From the NCBI RefSeq assembly GCF_005795905.1, contig NZ_VAWE01000001.1, positions 2,886,501-2,950,500 on the forward strand: a stretch of 64,000 nt of DNA. Direction: 5' to 3'. Below, piece after piece: positions 42,299 to 51,561 of this stretch. The notes under the pieces are model-generated. The model saw only the letters and a program-made list of their open reading frames with translations, ran no database searches and was not told the origin of the DNA. This stretch comes from Streptomyces marianii (lineage in GTDB: Bacteria; Actinomycetota; Actinomycetes; Streptomycetales; Streptomycetaceae). Position 1 is the stretch's first letter. Each line of letters begins with the position of its first letter. The translations under genes and the position numbers were made by a program.

Positions 42299-44428
42299 AT
42301 GACGTCGAAGCGGCAGCTCTCCTTCCCCCGCCAGTACGCCAGGACGCAGCGCTTCACCCTCGGCGCACCCCGCGCGTTCACGGTCGCCCCGGACGGTTCG
42401 CGGGTGGTGTTCCTGAGGTCCCTTTCGGGGACGGACCGATCCCACCGGCTCTGGGTGCTGGACCTCGAGGGGGAGGTGCGCGAGCGGGTGGCCGCCGATC
42501 CCGGGGTGCTGCTGGGCGGCGCGGACGAGGAGTTGCCGGCCGAGGAGCGCGCACGGCGGGAGCGCAGCCGCGAGGGTTCCGGGGGCATCGTCGCCTACGC
42601 GGTGGACCGCGAGGCGGAGTTGGCGTCCTTCGCCCTGTCCGGGCGACTGTTCACGGCGGAGCTGCGGGCGGGCACGGCGCGTGAACTGCCCGTCGCCGGG
42701 CCGGTGGTCGACCCGAGGCCGTCGCCGGACGGGCGTCTGGTCGCCTACGCGGCGGGCGGCGCGCTGCGCGTCGTCGGTGCGGAGGGCGACGGGGACCGGG
42801 CGCTCGCCGAACCGGACGGCGAGCACATCTCCTACGGGGTGGCGGAGTTCATCGCCGCGGAGGAGATGGGCCGTTCGCGCGGTTTCTGGTGGTCGCCCGC
42901 GTCGGACCGGCTGCTGGTGGCGCGGGTGGACGGCTCGCCCGTGCGGCGCTGGTGGATCGCCGACCCCGCGCATCCGGACCGGGAACCGGCGGGGACCGCG
43001 TACCCCTCGGCGGGGACGCCGAACGCCGAGGTGCGGCTGCTGCTCATGGACCTCGGCGGAGCCCGCACCGAGGTGCTCTGGGACCGGGAGCGGTACCCGT
43101 ATCTGGCGCGGGTGCACTGGTCACCCGCCGGCGCCCCACTGCTGCTCGTCCAGACCCGTGACCAGCGCACGGCGCTGTATCTCGCCGTGGACACGGAGAG
43201 CGGGGCCACCCGCACGGTGCACGCCGAGGAGGACCCCGCGTGGGTCGAGCTGTCGGCCGGGGTGCCCGCGTGGGCGCCGGACGGCAGGCTGGTGCGGATC
43301 GCGGACGAGGGCGGGGCCCGGGTGCTGGCGGTGGGCGACCGGCTCCTGACCGGGCCGCAGTTGCACGTCAGGGCGGTACTGGACGTGGGCGGGCCGGACC
43401 TGCTGGTCTCGGCGTCGGCGGGTGCGGAGGCGGCGGATCCGGAGATCGGCGAGATCCATGTGTACCGCGTCGACGAGCGGGGGGCCGCGCGGGTCTCGGA
43501 GGGCGCAGGGGTGCACGGGGCGGTGCGCTCGGGGGCCGTGACGGTGCTCGCGTCGGCGCGGCCCGGAGTGCCGACCGGCGGGACGGTCCAGGTGCTGAGG
43601 GAGGGCGAACCGGTCGCCACCATCCCCTCATACGCAGAGAAACCGGTCATTTCCTCCCGCGCACAGTTCCTTGAAGGGGGCGCACGGCGAATTCCGTGCG
43701 CCGTGCTGCTTCCGCAGGGCCACCTGGAGGCGGACGGCCCGCTCCCGGTGCTGCTGGATCCCTATGCGGGGCCGCACGGACAGCGAGTCTTGGCCGCGCA
43801 CCATCCGCACCTCACCTCCCAGTGGTTCGCGGACCAGGGCTTCGCCGTGGTCGTCGCGGACGGACGCGGCTCCCCCGGCCGCTCCCCGGGCTGGGAGAAG
43901 GCGATCAAGGGCGATCTGCTGGTCACACTGGAGGACCAGATCGACGCGCTGCACGCGCTGGCCGACCGGTTCCCGCTGGACCTCGACCGGGTGGCCGTCC
44001 GGGGCTGGTCCTACGGCGGCTACCTCGCCGCGCTCGCCGTGCTGCGCCGGCCGGACGTCTTCCACGCGGCGGTCGCGGGCGCGCCGGTCACCGACTGGCG
44101 GCTGTACGACACCCACTACACCGAGCGCTACCTCGGCCTCCCGGACGAGCAGTCCGCGGCGTACGCGGCCAACTCCCTCGTCACGGACGACGGCCTGACC
44201 GATCCGGCCGAGCCCGCCCGGCCGTTGATGATCATCCACGGGATGGTGGACGACAATGTGGTTGTGGCACACAGCTTGCGGCTGTCATCGGCACTGCTCG
44301 CCGCCGGACGCCCCCATGAACTGCTGCCGCTGACCGGTGTCACACACATGACACCCCAGGAGCAGGTCGCGGAGAACCTGCTGCTGCTCCAGGTGGACTT
44401 CCTGAAGCGCGCCTTGGGGGTCGCCTGA
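42299..44428 (+). CDS. S9 family peptidase (dipeptidyl-peptidase IV-like)
   Basis: A 709-residue serine peptidase that cuts small peptides, probably after proline. An N-terminal beta-propeller (about 30-440, repeated DG-rich blades) covers a C-terminal alpha/beta-hydrolase domain. The triad is Ser571 in GWSYGGY, Asp651 in HGMVDDNV and His683 in GVTHMT; the substrate Glu pair of DPP-IV is matched by AAEEMGRSRGFWWSP. No signal peptide, so cytoplasmic; it may recycle peptides such as those taken up by the Opp systems downstream. The ATG at 42299 has the leaderless TAGGTT. Confidence 0.9.
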   Translation: MTSKRQLSFPRQYARTQRFTLGAPRAFTVAPDGSRVVFLRSLSGTDRSHRLWVLDLEGEVRERVAADPGVLLGGADEELPAEERARRERSREGSGGIVAYAVDREAELASFALSGRLFTAELRAGTARELPVAGPVVDPRPSPDGRLVAYAAGGALRVVGAEGDGDRALAEPDGEHISYGVAEFIAAEEMGRSRGFWWSPASDRLLVARVDGSPVRRWWIADPAHPDREPAGTAYPSAGTPNAEVRLLLMDLGGARTEVLWDRERYPYLARVHWSPAGAPLLLVQTRDQRTALYLAVDTESGATRTVHAEEDPAWVELSAGVPAWAPDGRLVRIADEGGARVLAVGDRLLTGPQLHVRAVLDVGGPDLLVSASAGAEAADPEIGEIHVYRVDERGAARVSEGAGVHGAVRSGAVTVLASARPGVPTGGTVQVLREGEPVATIPSYAEKPVISSRAQFLEGGARRIPCAVLLPQGHLEADGPLPVLLDPYAGPHGQRVLAAHHPHLTSQWFADQGFAVVVADGRGSPGRSPGWEKAIKGDLLVTLEDQIDALHALADRFPLDLDRVAVRGWSYGGYLAALAVLRRPDVFHAAVAGAPVTDWRLYDTHYTERYLGLPDEQSAAYAANSLVTDDGLTDPAEPARPLMIIHGMVDDNVVVAHSLRLSSALLAAGRPHELLPLTGVTHMTPQEQVAENLLLLQVDFLKRALGVA

Positions 44429-44876
44429 CGCGCAGTCCGACGGCCGGTCCCCTCACCGCCGCCGGGCGAGGCCCGCGAGGGCGGGGCGGAGAAACGCGCG
44501 CCGTGACACGGCCGAGGAGCGGCAGAGGGCCGTGGAGGACGGTCCCGAGCCGCCGGGCGGAGAGCAGAGTGCGTCCGTCACAGGCCCGGAACCACCGGAG
44601 TGCCCGGGACGCTTCCGGGCCCGACCGGGGCCCGGGTTCCGGGCCGGGACGCACGACCGGCCGGTGACCGGAACCACCACGGAACCGGCGCGGCACACGA
44701 CCGGCCGGGGCCGGCACCCCGGACCGACCCGGTGGAACGCACGACCGGCCGGGGCGGCATGTGCGCCCCGGCCGGTCTACGGCACCCGCACGGCCGTACG
44801 CAGTTCAGGGTGGCACGTCCGTATATCGGTGCGGCTTCGATCAAGTTGCCCGACTGTTAACGAACTTGATGGTCAC
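44429..44876. other. intergenic region between convergent genes
   Basis: About 450 bases, no supported gene. The 13-mer CACGACCGGCCGG occurs three times at exact 44-base spacing (44652, 44696, 44740), perhaps a decayed tandem repeat. The end (44840-44876) is AT-richer. Confidence 0.45.
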
Positions 44877-45620
44877 TTATCGCGTTCGGGGACTCTCCGG
44901 CCGCCAGTATCCGAGCGCGCTCACCCGGTCCTTGGGCAGACCGAGCTCCTTGCGGGCGTATGCCGTGAGGGTCCGGGTCGTCGCGGTGTCGCAGGCGATC
45001 CAGACGAAGGCGTCCGCCCGGTCGTCGCCGAGCAGTACGGGCAGTGCGGCCTTCACCTCCGCCACGAGGGCCGCTCCGCCGTCCTGCCGGGGGACCCGCC
45101 GCAGCTCGTGATGGGCGGCTCCGGCCCGGAGCGGAAGACCGACGTCCGACTCGTGCCGGGTCTCGAACCATATGGTGGCGGGCACCCCCGGCATGGCGTC
45201 GAGCAGGGAGTTGACGGCCGGCAGCGAGGCCGGGTCGCCGATCACGAAGAGCCGCGTGGGCAGCGGGTCGGGCACGGTGAACCCGGTGCCCTGGAGGGTG
45301 GCCTCGATCGTGTCGCCCGGCTCGGCGTTGCGCGCCCACTCGCTGGCGCGGCCCTCGTGCAGCGCGAACTCCATGCTGAACGTGCCCTTGGCCGGATCGG
45401 GGTCGACGAGGGTGTAGGCCCGCTGGTGCGGCTTGCCCGCGTCGTCGAACCAGAGCCGCACCCACATGGTGGGGTGCACTCCGGTCGCGGCGAGCATGCC
45501 GCCGTCGGTCAGGTGCACCCGGCGGTAGTCGTCGGTGACCTGCTCCGCCCCCGTCACCGTGAACTCGAAGTCCTTGCCCCGGAACAGCTTGAGGACCACG
45601 CCCTCCCAGCCATGCCCCAC
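44877..45620 (-). CDS. siderophore-interacting protein (ferric-siderophore reductase)
   Basis: A 247-residue flavoprotein of the SIP/ViuB family, which reduces Fe3+ in an imported siderophore so that iron is released in the cytoplasm. An FAD-binding barrel contains HQRAYTLVDPDPAKGTF (Arg/Tyr for FAD, about 65-81), then the NAD(P)H-binding half with LFVIGDPASLPAV and AFVWIACDTATTRT. The start is GTG 45620 with GGAGGAG upstream. A DmdR-type iron box lies 26 bases upstream of the start, shared with the divergent acylase operon, so it should be induced by iron limitation. Confidence 0.92.
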   Translation of the reverse strand: MGHGWEGVVLKLFRGKDFEFTVTGAEQVTDDYRRVHLTDGGMLAATGVHPTMWVRLWFDDAGKPHQRAYTLVDPDPAKGTFSMEFALHEGRASEWARNAEPGDTIEATLQGTGFTVPDPLPTRLFVIGDPASLPAVNSLLDAMPGVPATIWFETRHESDVGLPLRAGAAHHELRRVPRQDGGAALVAEVKAALPVLLGDDRADAFVWIACDTATTRTLTAYARKELGLPKDRVSALGYWRPESPRTR

Positions 45621-45645
45621 CGCTGTCTCCTCCCCGCGGAACCAG

Positions 45646-45669
45646 TAAGGTTAGGCCAGCCTAACCTAA
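45646..45669. promoter_or_regulatory. iron box (DmdR/IdeR-type operator)
   Basis: A near-perfect palindrome with core GGTTAGGC-CA-GCCTAACC (45649-45666), matching the actinobacterial iron-box consensus TTAGGTTAGGCTNACCTAA. It lies between divergent SIP and acylase genes and should bind DmdR1 with Fe2+ to repress both. Confidence 0.85.
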
Positions 45670-45699
45670 GGGTTTGTCCAGTAGGAGAGTGGGGACGGT

Positions 45700-47793
45700 G
45701 TGACGACCGAGGTCTACCGGGATGCCTGGGGCATCCCGCATCTGCGCGCCTCGAGCGCCCTGGAACTGGCCCGGGCCCAGGGGCGGAACGCCGCCGCCGA
45801 CCGGGCCTGGCAGATCGAGGTCGAACGGCACCGGGTGCGGGGCACGACGGCGGCCTTCCTGGGCGCGGAGGCCGTGGTCTGGGACCGGTTCGCCCGGCAG
45901 TCCCGGCTCGAGGACACCGCCCGGCGCTGCTTCGCGGCCCTGGACGCGGACACGGCGGCCTGGGTGGGCGCCTATGTCGAGGGAGTCAACGACGGGCTGG
46001 CGGAAGGCGCGGGGAACGCGCCCGAGTTCGCCGCCACCGGACTGGAACCGGGCCGCTGGGAGCCCTGGGTGCCGCTCGGCGTCTGGATCGCCGCCCACAT
46101 CCTGTTCGCCGGGTTCCCGACCAAGCTGTGGCGGGAGGAGGTCGCGCGACGGCTCGGCGACGAACTGACCACCCTGTTCGCCACCGACGGTCCCGGCACC
46201 TCGGGCAGCAACGGCTGGCTGGTCACCGGTGGCCGGACGGGGACGGGAGCACCGCTGATCGCCGGCGACCCGCACCGCTTCATCGAGGACCCCGGCGTCT
46301 ACCAGCAGATCCACCTGGTGTGCCCGGACGTCGACGTCGTCGGCCTCGCGGTGCCGGGTGTCCCCGGACTCGCCCACTTCGGCCACACCGGCTCCGTGGC
46401 CTGGGCCATCACCAACGCCATGGCCGACTACCAGGACCTCTACCGCGAACGCCTCCGGCGCACCGGTGACGGGATCGAGGCCGAGGGCCCCGACGGCTGG
46501 CACCCGGCCACCCACCACCGGGAGACGATCGAGGTGGCCGGGGGCGAGCCGGTCACCGTCGAGGTGATCGAGACCGCGCGCGGCCCGGTGATCGCGTGGG
46601 AGGCCCCGGCAGGGGACGGCGGGGGCGCGGTGTCGGAGGCCATCAGCCTCCGCTACCCGCCCCGGGTCACCGCGGCCCTCGGCTTCGAGGCGATCCCGGC
46701 GCTCCTGCGGGCCCGTACCGTCGGCGACGTGGACCGGGCCTTCGACGACTGGGCCGAGCCGGTCAACGTCGTGCACGCCGCGGACACCGAGGGCGGGCTG
46801 CTGCACCGGGTCGCCGGGCGCGTACCGGTGCGGCACGAGGACAACCGGCTGCGGGTCGTGCCCGCGTGGGAGCCCGGCCACGACTGGCAGGGGTGGCACG
46901 AGACACCCCGTGCCGAGGTGGAGGACTTCGCCGTGATGGCGAACGCCCGCGGCATCGCCACGCCTCTGGGGGTGGAGTTCGCGCCCCCGCACCGGGCCGA
47001 CCGGATCGCCGCACTGCTGCGCGAGTCGAAGAACTGGACGGCACCCGGGATGGCGGCCGTCCACACCGACACCTGGCTGGCGTCCGCCGCACCCCTGCTG
47101 GAGCTGGTGGCCGCGCTGGACGAGGACCGGCTCTCCCCCGGCGCCCGGGCGCTGCGGGCCCGGCTGCTGGAGTGGGACCGGCGGATGGAGGCCGGCAGCG
47201 CCGACGCCGCGCTGTTCGCCGCCGTCCGCTCGGCCGTCGTACGGCGGCTCGCGGCCCACCCCGAACTGGAGCCGCTGAGCGGTCCGTTCGGGTACCCCGA
47301 GGTGTTCCTGCCCTGGCTCCACCTGCCGGGCAGGATCGGGTACGCGCTGGAGACCCTGCTCACGACCGACCGGCTGCCGGGAATCGACCGCGCGGCACTC
47401 GTCCGGGACGCCGTCGACGAGGTCGCCGCGGCCGGCGGCTCCGGGACCACCTGGGGCGAGCGTCACCGGCTGGCGCCTTGGCAGGCAATGGCCGCTCCCG
47501 AGGGCGAGGAGTGGCCCGGGCTTTCCGGCGACCACGACTGTGTGCTGGCCACCTCCAGCGTCCCCGGCGTCACCGATCTGAGCGCGCGCGGACCCTCCGC
47601 CCGCTACGTGTGGGACCTCGCCCGGCGTGACGACAGCCTGTGGGTGGTCCCGCTGGGCGCCCGGGGCATCCCGGGCGACGCCCACCACCGCGACCAGCTG
47701 CCGCAGTGGCTGCGCGGCGGGTTCGTCCCGGTCGTCACCGACTTCGACCTGCTCACCCCCGAGCACCGCACCGAGGAGAGACATGACCACTGA
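45700..47793 (+). CDS. penicillin acylase family Ntn-hydrolase, cytoplasmic
   Basis: A 697-residue amide hydrolase of the N-terminal-nucleophile class; precursors cut themselves before Ser170 in GSNGW, giving small and large chains. Family landmarks are VYRDAWGIPHLRA at the very start, LIAGDPHRF, GHTGSVAWAITN and the late segment around WGERHRLAPW. Unlike secreted penicillin G acylase or PvdQ it has no signal peptide, since the conserved domain begins at residue 5. GTG 45700 has a GGAGAGTGGGGA-type ribosome-binding site. It lies 31 bases after the iron box and overlaps the acyltransferase gene by 11 bases. An acylated or amide siderophore substrate is inferred. Confidence 0.85.
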   Translation: MTTEVYRDAWGIPHLRASSALELARAQGRNAAADRAWQIEVERHRVRGTTAAFLGAEAVVWDRFARQSRLEDTARRCFAALDADTAAWVGAYVEGVNDGLAEGAGNAPEFAATGLEPGRWEPWVPLGVWIAAHILFAGFPTKLWREEVARRLGDELTTLFATDGPGTSGSNGWLVTGGRTGTGAPLIAGDPHRFIEDPGVYQQIHLVCPDVDVVGLAVPGVPGLAHFGHTGSVAWAITNAMADYQDLYRERLRRTGDGIEAEGPDGWHPATHHRETIEVAGGEPVTVEVIETARGPVIAWEAPAGDGGGAVSEAISLRYPPRVTAALGFEAIPALLRARTVGDVDRAFDDWAEPVNVVHAADTEGGLLHRVAGRVPVRHEDNRLRVVPAWEPGHDWQGWHETPRAEVEDFAVMANARGIATPLGVEFAPPHRADRIAALLRESKNWTAPGMAAVHTDTWLASAAPLLELVAALDEDRLSPGARALRARLLEWDRRMEAGSADAALFAAVRSAVVRRLAAHPELEPLSGPFGYPEVFLPWLHLPGRIGYALETLLTTDRLPGIDRAALVRDAVDEVAAAGGSGTTWGERHRLAPWQAMAAPEGEEWPGLSGDHDCVLATSSVPGVTDLSARGPSARYVWDLARRDDSLWVVPLGARGIPGDAHHRDQLPQWLRGGFVPVVTDFDLLTPEHRTEERHDH

Positions 47794-48403
47794 GGCATCC
47801 GCAGGAACGGACGGCGCCGAACCGCTGCACCGGGAGACCGTCGAGGGGCTGGGCACCGTGCACGTGCGACGGCTCGACCCGGCACGGGACGCGGACGTCG
47901 TCCACTCCTGGGTCGGCGAGGAGCGGGCCCGCTTCTGGGGCATGCGCGGGACGAGCCGCGACGAGGTCCGGGAGATCTACGAGCACCTGGACTCGCTCAC
48001 CACGCACCACGCCTTCCTGATCGTCCTCGGCGACGAGCCCGTGATGCTGTTCCAGACCTACGAGCCGGAGGCCGACCGGGTCAGCGAGTGCTACGAGGTC
48101 GAGCCCGGCGACATCGGCGTCCATCTGATGATGGGACCCGCCAAGGGAAGTCCGCGGCCGGGCTTCACCGGCGCCATGCTCAGGGTGCTCGTCGGCCACG
48201 TCCTGGCCGACGGGAGGGTGCGGCGGATCGTCGCCGAGCCGGACGTCCGCAACGCCAAGGCGATCGACCGGCTCGGCCGCACCGGCTTCGAGCTGGGCCC
48301 GGAGATCGTCCTCCCCGAGATCGACCTGCCCGAGGTGTTCCTGCCGGAGAAGAAGGCCCGGCTGGTCATCCTGCGGCGGGAGACGGCCGAGACCCTGAGG
48401 TAG
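47783..48403 (+). CDS. AlcB/IucB-type siderophore acyltransferase (GNAT fold)
   Basis: A 206-residue acyl-CoA-dependent transferase of the IucB/RhbD/AlcB group (Acetyltransf_8), which acylates hydroxylamines in hydroxamate siderophores. Features are ERARFWGMRGTS, FQTYEPEAD, DIGVHLMMGPA and RRIVAEPDVRNAKAI, then ending LPEKKARLVILRRET. The ATG at 47783 lies inside the acylase gene (11-bp overlap), with GAGGAGAG upstream, so the pair is coupled. No NIS synthetase, decarboxylase or monooxygenase gene is in the window, so it probably modifies a siderophore made elsewhere. Confidence 0.85.
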   Translation: MTTEASAGTDGAEPLHRETVEGLGTVHVRRLDPARDADVVHSWVGEERARFWGMRGTSRDEVREIYEHLDSLTTHHAFLIVLGDEPVMLFQTYEPEADRVSECYEVEPGDIGVHLMMGPAKGSPRPGFTGAMLRVLVGHVLADGRVRRIVAEPDVRNAKAIDRLGRTGFELGPEIVLPEIDLPEVFLPEKKARLVILRRETAETLR

Positions 48404-48438
48404 GACCGGCACGCCGCCCCGGCTCCTCCGGGCGGACC

Positions 48439-49527
48439 TCAGTCCTCCGCGGGCGGCCCGTCGCCGGCCGGCACCACGCGCCTCTCCTCGGCGAAGTGGC
48501 ACGCCGAGTCGTGCCGCGCGGGACCCCGCACGTCCCTGAACCGCTCGGGCACCGCCAGTTCCGGCTCCTCCCGCGCGCACCGCTCCCGCGCCTTCCAGCA
48601 GCGCGTGCGGAACCGGCAGCCCGACGGGACGTCCGTCGGCGAGGGCACGTCGCCGGAGAGGATGATCCGCCCGCCGTTACCGCCCGCGGCCGCGCGCCGC
48701 TCACGGAGCGACGGGTCGGGGACCGGCACCGCGGACAGCAGGGCCTGGGTGTACGGATGCGTGGGGTGGTCGTAGATGCCGGCGTCCCCGCCGGTCTCCA
48801 CGATCCGCCCCAGGTACATCACCGCGACCCGGTCCGAGATGTGCCGGACGATCGACAGGTCGTGGGCGATGAACACGTAGCTGAGGCTGAACTCGCCCTG
48901 CAGCCGCTCCAGCAGATTGACGACCTGCGCCTGGACGGACACGTCGAGGGCGGACACGGGCTCGTCCGCGACGATGACCTCCGGCCGGAGCGCCAGGCCC
49001 CGCGCGATGCCGATGCGCTGGCGCTGGCCGCCGGAGAACTGGTGCGGGTAGCGGTTGACGAACCCGGGGTCGAGCCCGACGACGTCCAGCAGTTCCCGGA
49101 CCCGGCGTCGCCGGTCGCCCTTCGGCGCCACCTCGGGATGGATCTCGTACGGCTCCCCGACGATGTCCCCGACGGTCATCCGCGGGTTGAGCGAGGTGTA
49201 CGGGTCCTGGAACACCATCTGGATGTTGCGGCGCACGGCCTTCAGCGCCCGCCCGGACAGGCGGGTGATGTCCTCGCCCTTGTAGCGGATGGTGCCGCGG
49301 GTCGGCCGCTCCAGGTTGACCAGCAGTCTCGCGAGGGTGGACTTTCCGCAGCCGGACTCCCCCACGACGCCGAGCGTCTCACCGGCGAACAGGTCGAGGT
49401 CGACACCGTCGACCGCGCGGACCTCCCCCACCCGCTTTCCGACGACGACGCCCCGGGTGAGCGGATAGTGCTTGTGCAGACCGCGCACCTCGATGATCGG
49501 CTCGTTCGGCCGGGCCGGCTCAGCCAC
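48439..49527 (-). CDS. oligopeptide ABC transporter ATPase (OppF-like), operon 1
   Basis: A 362-residue cytoplasmic ATP-binding subunit that powers peptide import with its OppD partner. Walker A is GESGCGKST, signature [15 protein letters not shown], Walker [13 protein letters not shown], and the C-terminal oligopeptide/dipeptide extension has [15 protein letters not shown] Gly-rich insert ([11 protein letters not shown]) precedes it. The gene is last in the five-gene operon and overlaps the OppD gene by 8 bases. It is closely related to the gene at 55225, pointing to duplication. Confidence 0.93.
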   Translation of the reverse strand: MAEPARPNEPIIEVRGLHKHYPLTRGVVVGKRVGEVRAVDGVDLDLFAGETLGVVGESGCGKSTLARLLVNLERPTRGTIRYKGEDITRLSGRALKAVRRNIQMVFQDPYTSLNPRMTVGDIVGEPYEIHPEVAPKGDRRRRVRELLDVVGLDPGFVNRYPHQFSGGQRQRIGIARGLALRPEVIVADEPVSALDVSVQAQVVNLLERLQGEFSLSYVFIAHDLSIVRHISDRVAVMYLGRIVETGGDAGIYDHPTHPYTQALLSAVPVPDPSLRERRAAAGGNGGRIILSGDVPSPTDVPSGCRFRTRCWKARERCAREEPELAVPERFRDVRGPARHDSACHFAEERRVVPAGDGPPAED

Positions 49528-50569
49528 GGAGGCACTCCCTCCAGAAGAAGCAGGCGCTCCCGCGGTCGCGGCTCACCTCGGACAGCTCCGGCTCGTCGGT
49601 CCGGCACACGTCCCGGGCCATCGGACAGCGCGGGTGGAAGGCGCAGCCGGGCGGGACGTCCATCGGGTTCGGCGGCAGACCCTTGATGGCGTAGAGCTCC
49701 TCGCCCTTGCGGTCCAGGCGGGGGATCGAGTCGAGCAGCCCGCGGGTGTACGGATGGGCCGGCGCCTTGTAGAGGTCGTGGACGGGGGCGGTCTCGACGA
49801 TCCGGCCCGCGTACATCACGGCGATCCGGTCGGCGACGTCCGCGACGACTCCGAGGTCGTGGGTGATGAGGACGAGCCCCATGCCGAGTTCGCGGCGCAG
49901 CTCGGCGAGGAGGTCCATCACCTGCGCCTGGACCGTCACGTCCAGGGCTGTCGTGGGTTCGTCGGCGATGATCAGATCCGGTTCCAGGGCCAGTGCCATC
50001 GCGATCATGATGCGCTGGCGCATTCCGCCGCTGAACTGGTGCGGGTACTGCCCGACCCGCTGCCCCGCGGCCGGGATGCGGACCCGGTCCATCAGCTCGA
50101 CGGCCTTCGCCCGGGCGTCCTTCCGCGACATGCCGCGGTGCACGGTGAACATCTCGCCGAGCTGGTCGCCGACGGTCAGCACCGGGTTCAGCGCGGACAG
50201 CGCGTCCTGGAAGACCATGGCCATTCCCGCGCCGCGGATCCTCCGTCGTTGGTCCTCCTTCAGCTTCAGCAGGTCCCTTCCCCGGAAGAGGATCTCCCCG
50301 CCGGTGATCCTGCCGGGCGGGGTGTCGAGGATGCCCATGACGGCCTGGGCGGTGACGGACTTCCCGGACCCGGACTCGCCGAGCACCGCGAGGGTCTCGC
50401 CCGCGGCGACGGACCAGGAGACGCCGTCGACCGGCCTGGCGATCCCGTCGCGCGTGCGGAACTCCACACGCAGGTCCCGCACTTCGAGCAGCGTGCCGGG
50501 CCGGGCGGGCGGAACAGCCGGTCCCCGCGCTCGCGTGGCGGGACCGTCGGGCGGGGAGTCGGGCCTCAT
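49520..50569 (-). CDS. oligopeptide ABC transporter ATPase (OppD-like), operon 1
   Basis: A 349-residue ATPase. Walker A is GESGSGKSV, signature [15 protein letters not shown], Walker [13 protein letters not shown], then the switch [13 protein letters not shown] and the C-terminal cysteine cluster [14 protein letters not shown] that may hold an Fe-S cluster as in other Opp/Dpp ATPases. ATG 50569 follows GGAG at 7-base spacing, removing a long upstream open frame without homology. It overlaps the OppF gene by 8 bases. Confidence 0.93.
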   Translation of the reverse strand: MRPDSPPDGPATRARGPAVPPARPGTLLEVRDLRVEFRTRDGIARPVDGVSWSVAAGETLAVLGESGSGKSVTAQAVMGILDTPPGRITGGEILFRGRDLLKLKEDQRRRIRGAGMAMVFQDALSALNPVLTVGDQLGEMFTVHRGMSRKDARAKAVELMDRVRIPAAGQRVGQYPHQFSGGMRQRIMIAMALALEPDLIIADEPTTALDVTVQAQVMDLLAELRRELGMGLVLITHDLGVVADVADRIAVMYAGRIVETAPVHDLYKAPAHPYTRGLLDSIPRLDRKGEELYAIKGLPPNPMDVPPGCAFHPRCPMARDVCRTDEPELSEVSRDRGSACFFWRECLRG

Positions 50570-50580
50570 GGCGGTGCTCC

Positions 50581-51561
50581 TCAGCGCAGCTTGGGGTCGA
50601 GGGCGTCGCGCACCGCGTCGCCGAGCATGATGAACGCGAGCACGGTCACGGCGAGCGCGCCGGCCGGCCACAGCAGCATGTGCGGCGCGTTGCGGATGTA
50701 CGGCGACGCGGCGGAGATGTCGATGCCCCAGGACACCGTGGGCGGCCGCAGCCCGACCCCGAGATACGACAGGGTCGCCTCCAGCGAGATGTACGTCCCG
50801 AGCGCGATGGTGGCGACGACGATCACCGGTGCCACGGCGTTCGGCAGGACGTGCTTCAGCAACAGCCGCGCCGACGAGGCCCCGAGAGCCCGGGCCGCCT
50901 GCACGTAGTCGTTCTGCTTGACGGTGATCACCGAGCCGCGGGCGATGCGGGAGATCTGCGGCCAGCCCAGCAGCACCATGAAACCGATCACCGGCCAGAC
51001 GGTGTTGCCGGTGACGACGGACAGCAGCACCAGTCCGCCGAGGACGACCGGGATGGCGAAGAAGACGTCGGTCAGCCGGGACAGCAGCGCGTCCGGAGCA
51101 CGGCCGAAGAAGCCGGCCAGCCCGCCGAGGACGGACCCGAGGAGCGCCACACCGAGCGTGGCGCAGACACCGACGGTCACCGAGGTGCGGGCGCCGTAGA
51201 CGGTCCGGGTGTAGACGTCGCAGCCCTGGCCGTCGAAACCGAACGGATGGCCGGGCTGGGAACCCTGCTGGGCCTTGGCCAGGTCGCAGTCGAGGGGACT
51301 GCCCGAGGCAATGAGCTGCGGCCAGATCGAGATGACGACCAGGAGGAGGATGACGAGTGCCGCGATGACGAAGACGGGGTTGCGGCGCAGATCGTGCCAG
51401 GCGTCGGACCACAGGCTGCGCGGTCTGCCGCCGGGGCCGGGCCCGGGCGGGCCGGCGGGCGCCCTCTCCAGGGTCTCGCCCTCGGCGGTGGCCAGGTCCA
51501 TGGCTCCGCCGCCACCGGTCGGCGCGATGGCCCGTCCTCCGTCGTACTGGGCCTCAGGCAT
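50581..51561 (-). CDS. oligopeptide ABC transporter permease (OppC-like), operon 1
   Basis: A 326-residue inner-membrane permease with an N-terminal cytoplasmic tail of about 55 residues, about six transmembrane helices and the EAA-type loop ARALGASSARLLLKHVLPNA that contacts the ATPase. The Gly-rich N-terminus (APTGGGGAMDLATAEGE) is unlike the second copy at 57430. It overlaps the OppB gene by 8 bases and ends 11 bases before the OppD gene begins, so it is one transcription unit. Confidence 0.93.
   Translation of the reverse strand: MPEAQYDGGRAIAPTGGGGAMDLATAEGETLERAPAGPPGPGPGGRPRSLWSDAWHDLRRNPVFVIAALVILLLVVISIWPQLIASGSPLDCDLAKAQQGSQPGHPFGFDGQGCDVYTRTVYGARTSVTVGVCATLGVALLGSVLGGLAGFFGRAPDALLSRLTDVFFAIPVVLGGLVLLSVVTGNTVWPVIGFMVLLGWPQISRIARGSVITVKQNDYVQAARALGASSARLLLKHVLPNAVAPVIVVATIALGTYISLEATLSYLGVGLRPPTVSWGIDISAASPYIRNAPHMLLWPAGALAVTVLAFIMLGDAVRDALDPKLR

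Noticed and set aside
45661..47943. 760-residue reverse open frame over the acylase gene
   Set aside because: Antisense to a gene with recognisable Ntn-hydrolase motifs and no ribosome-binding site or homology of its own.
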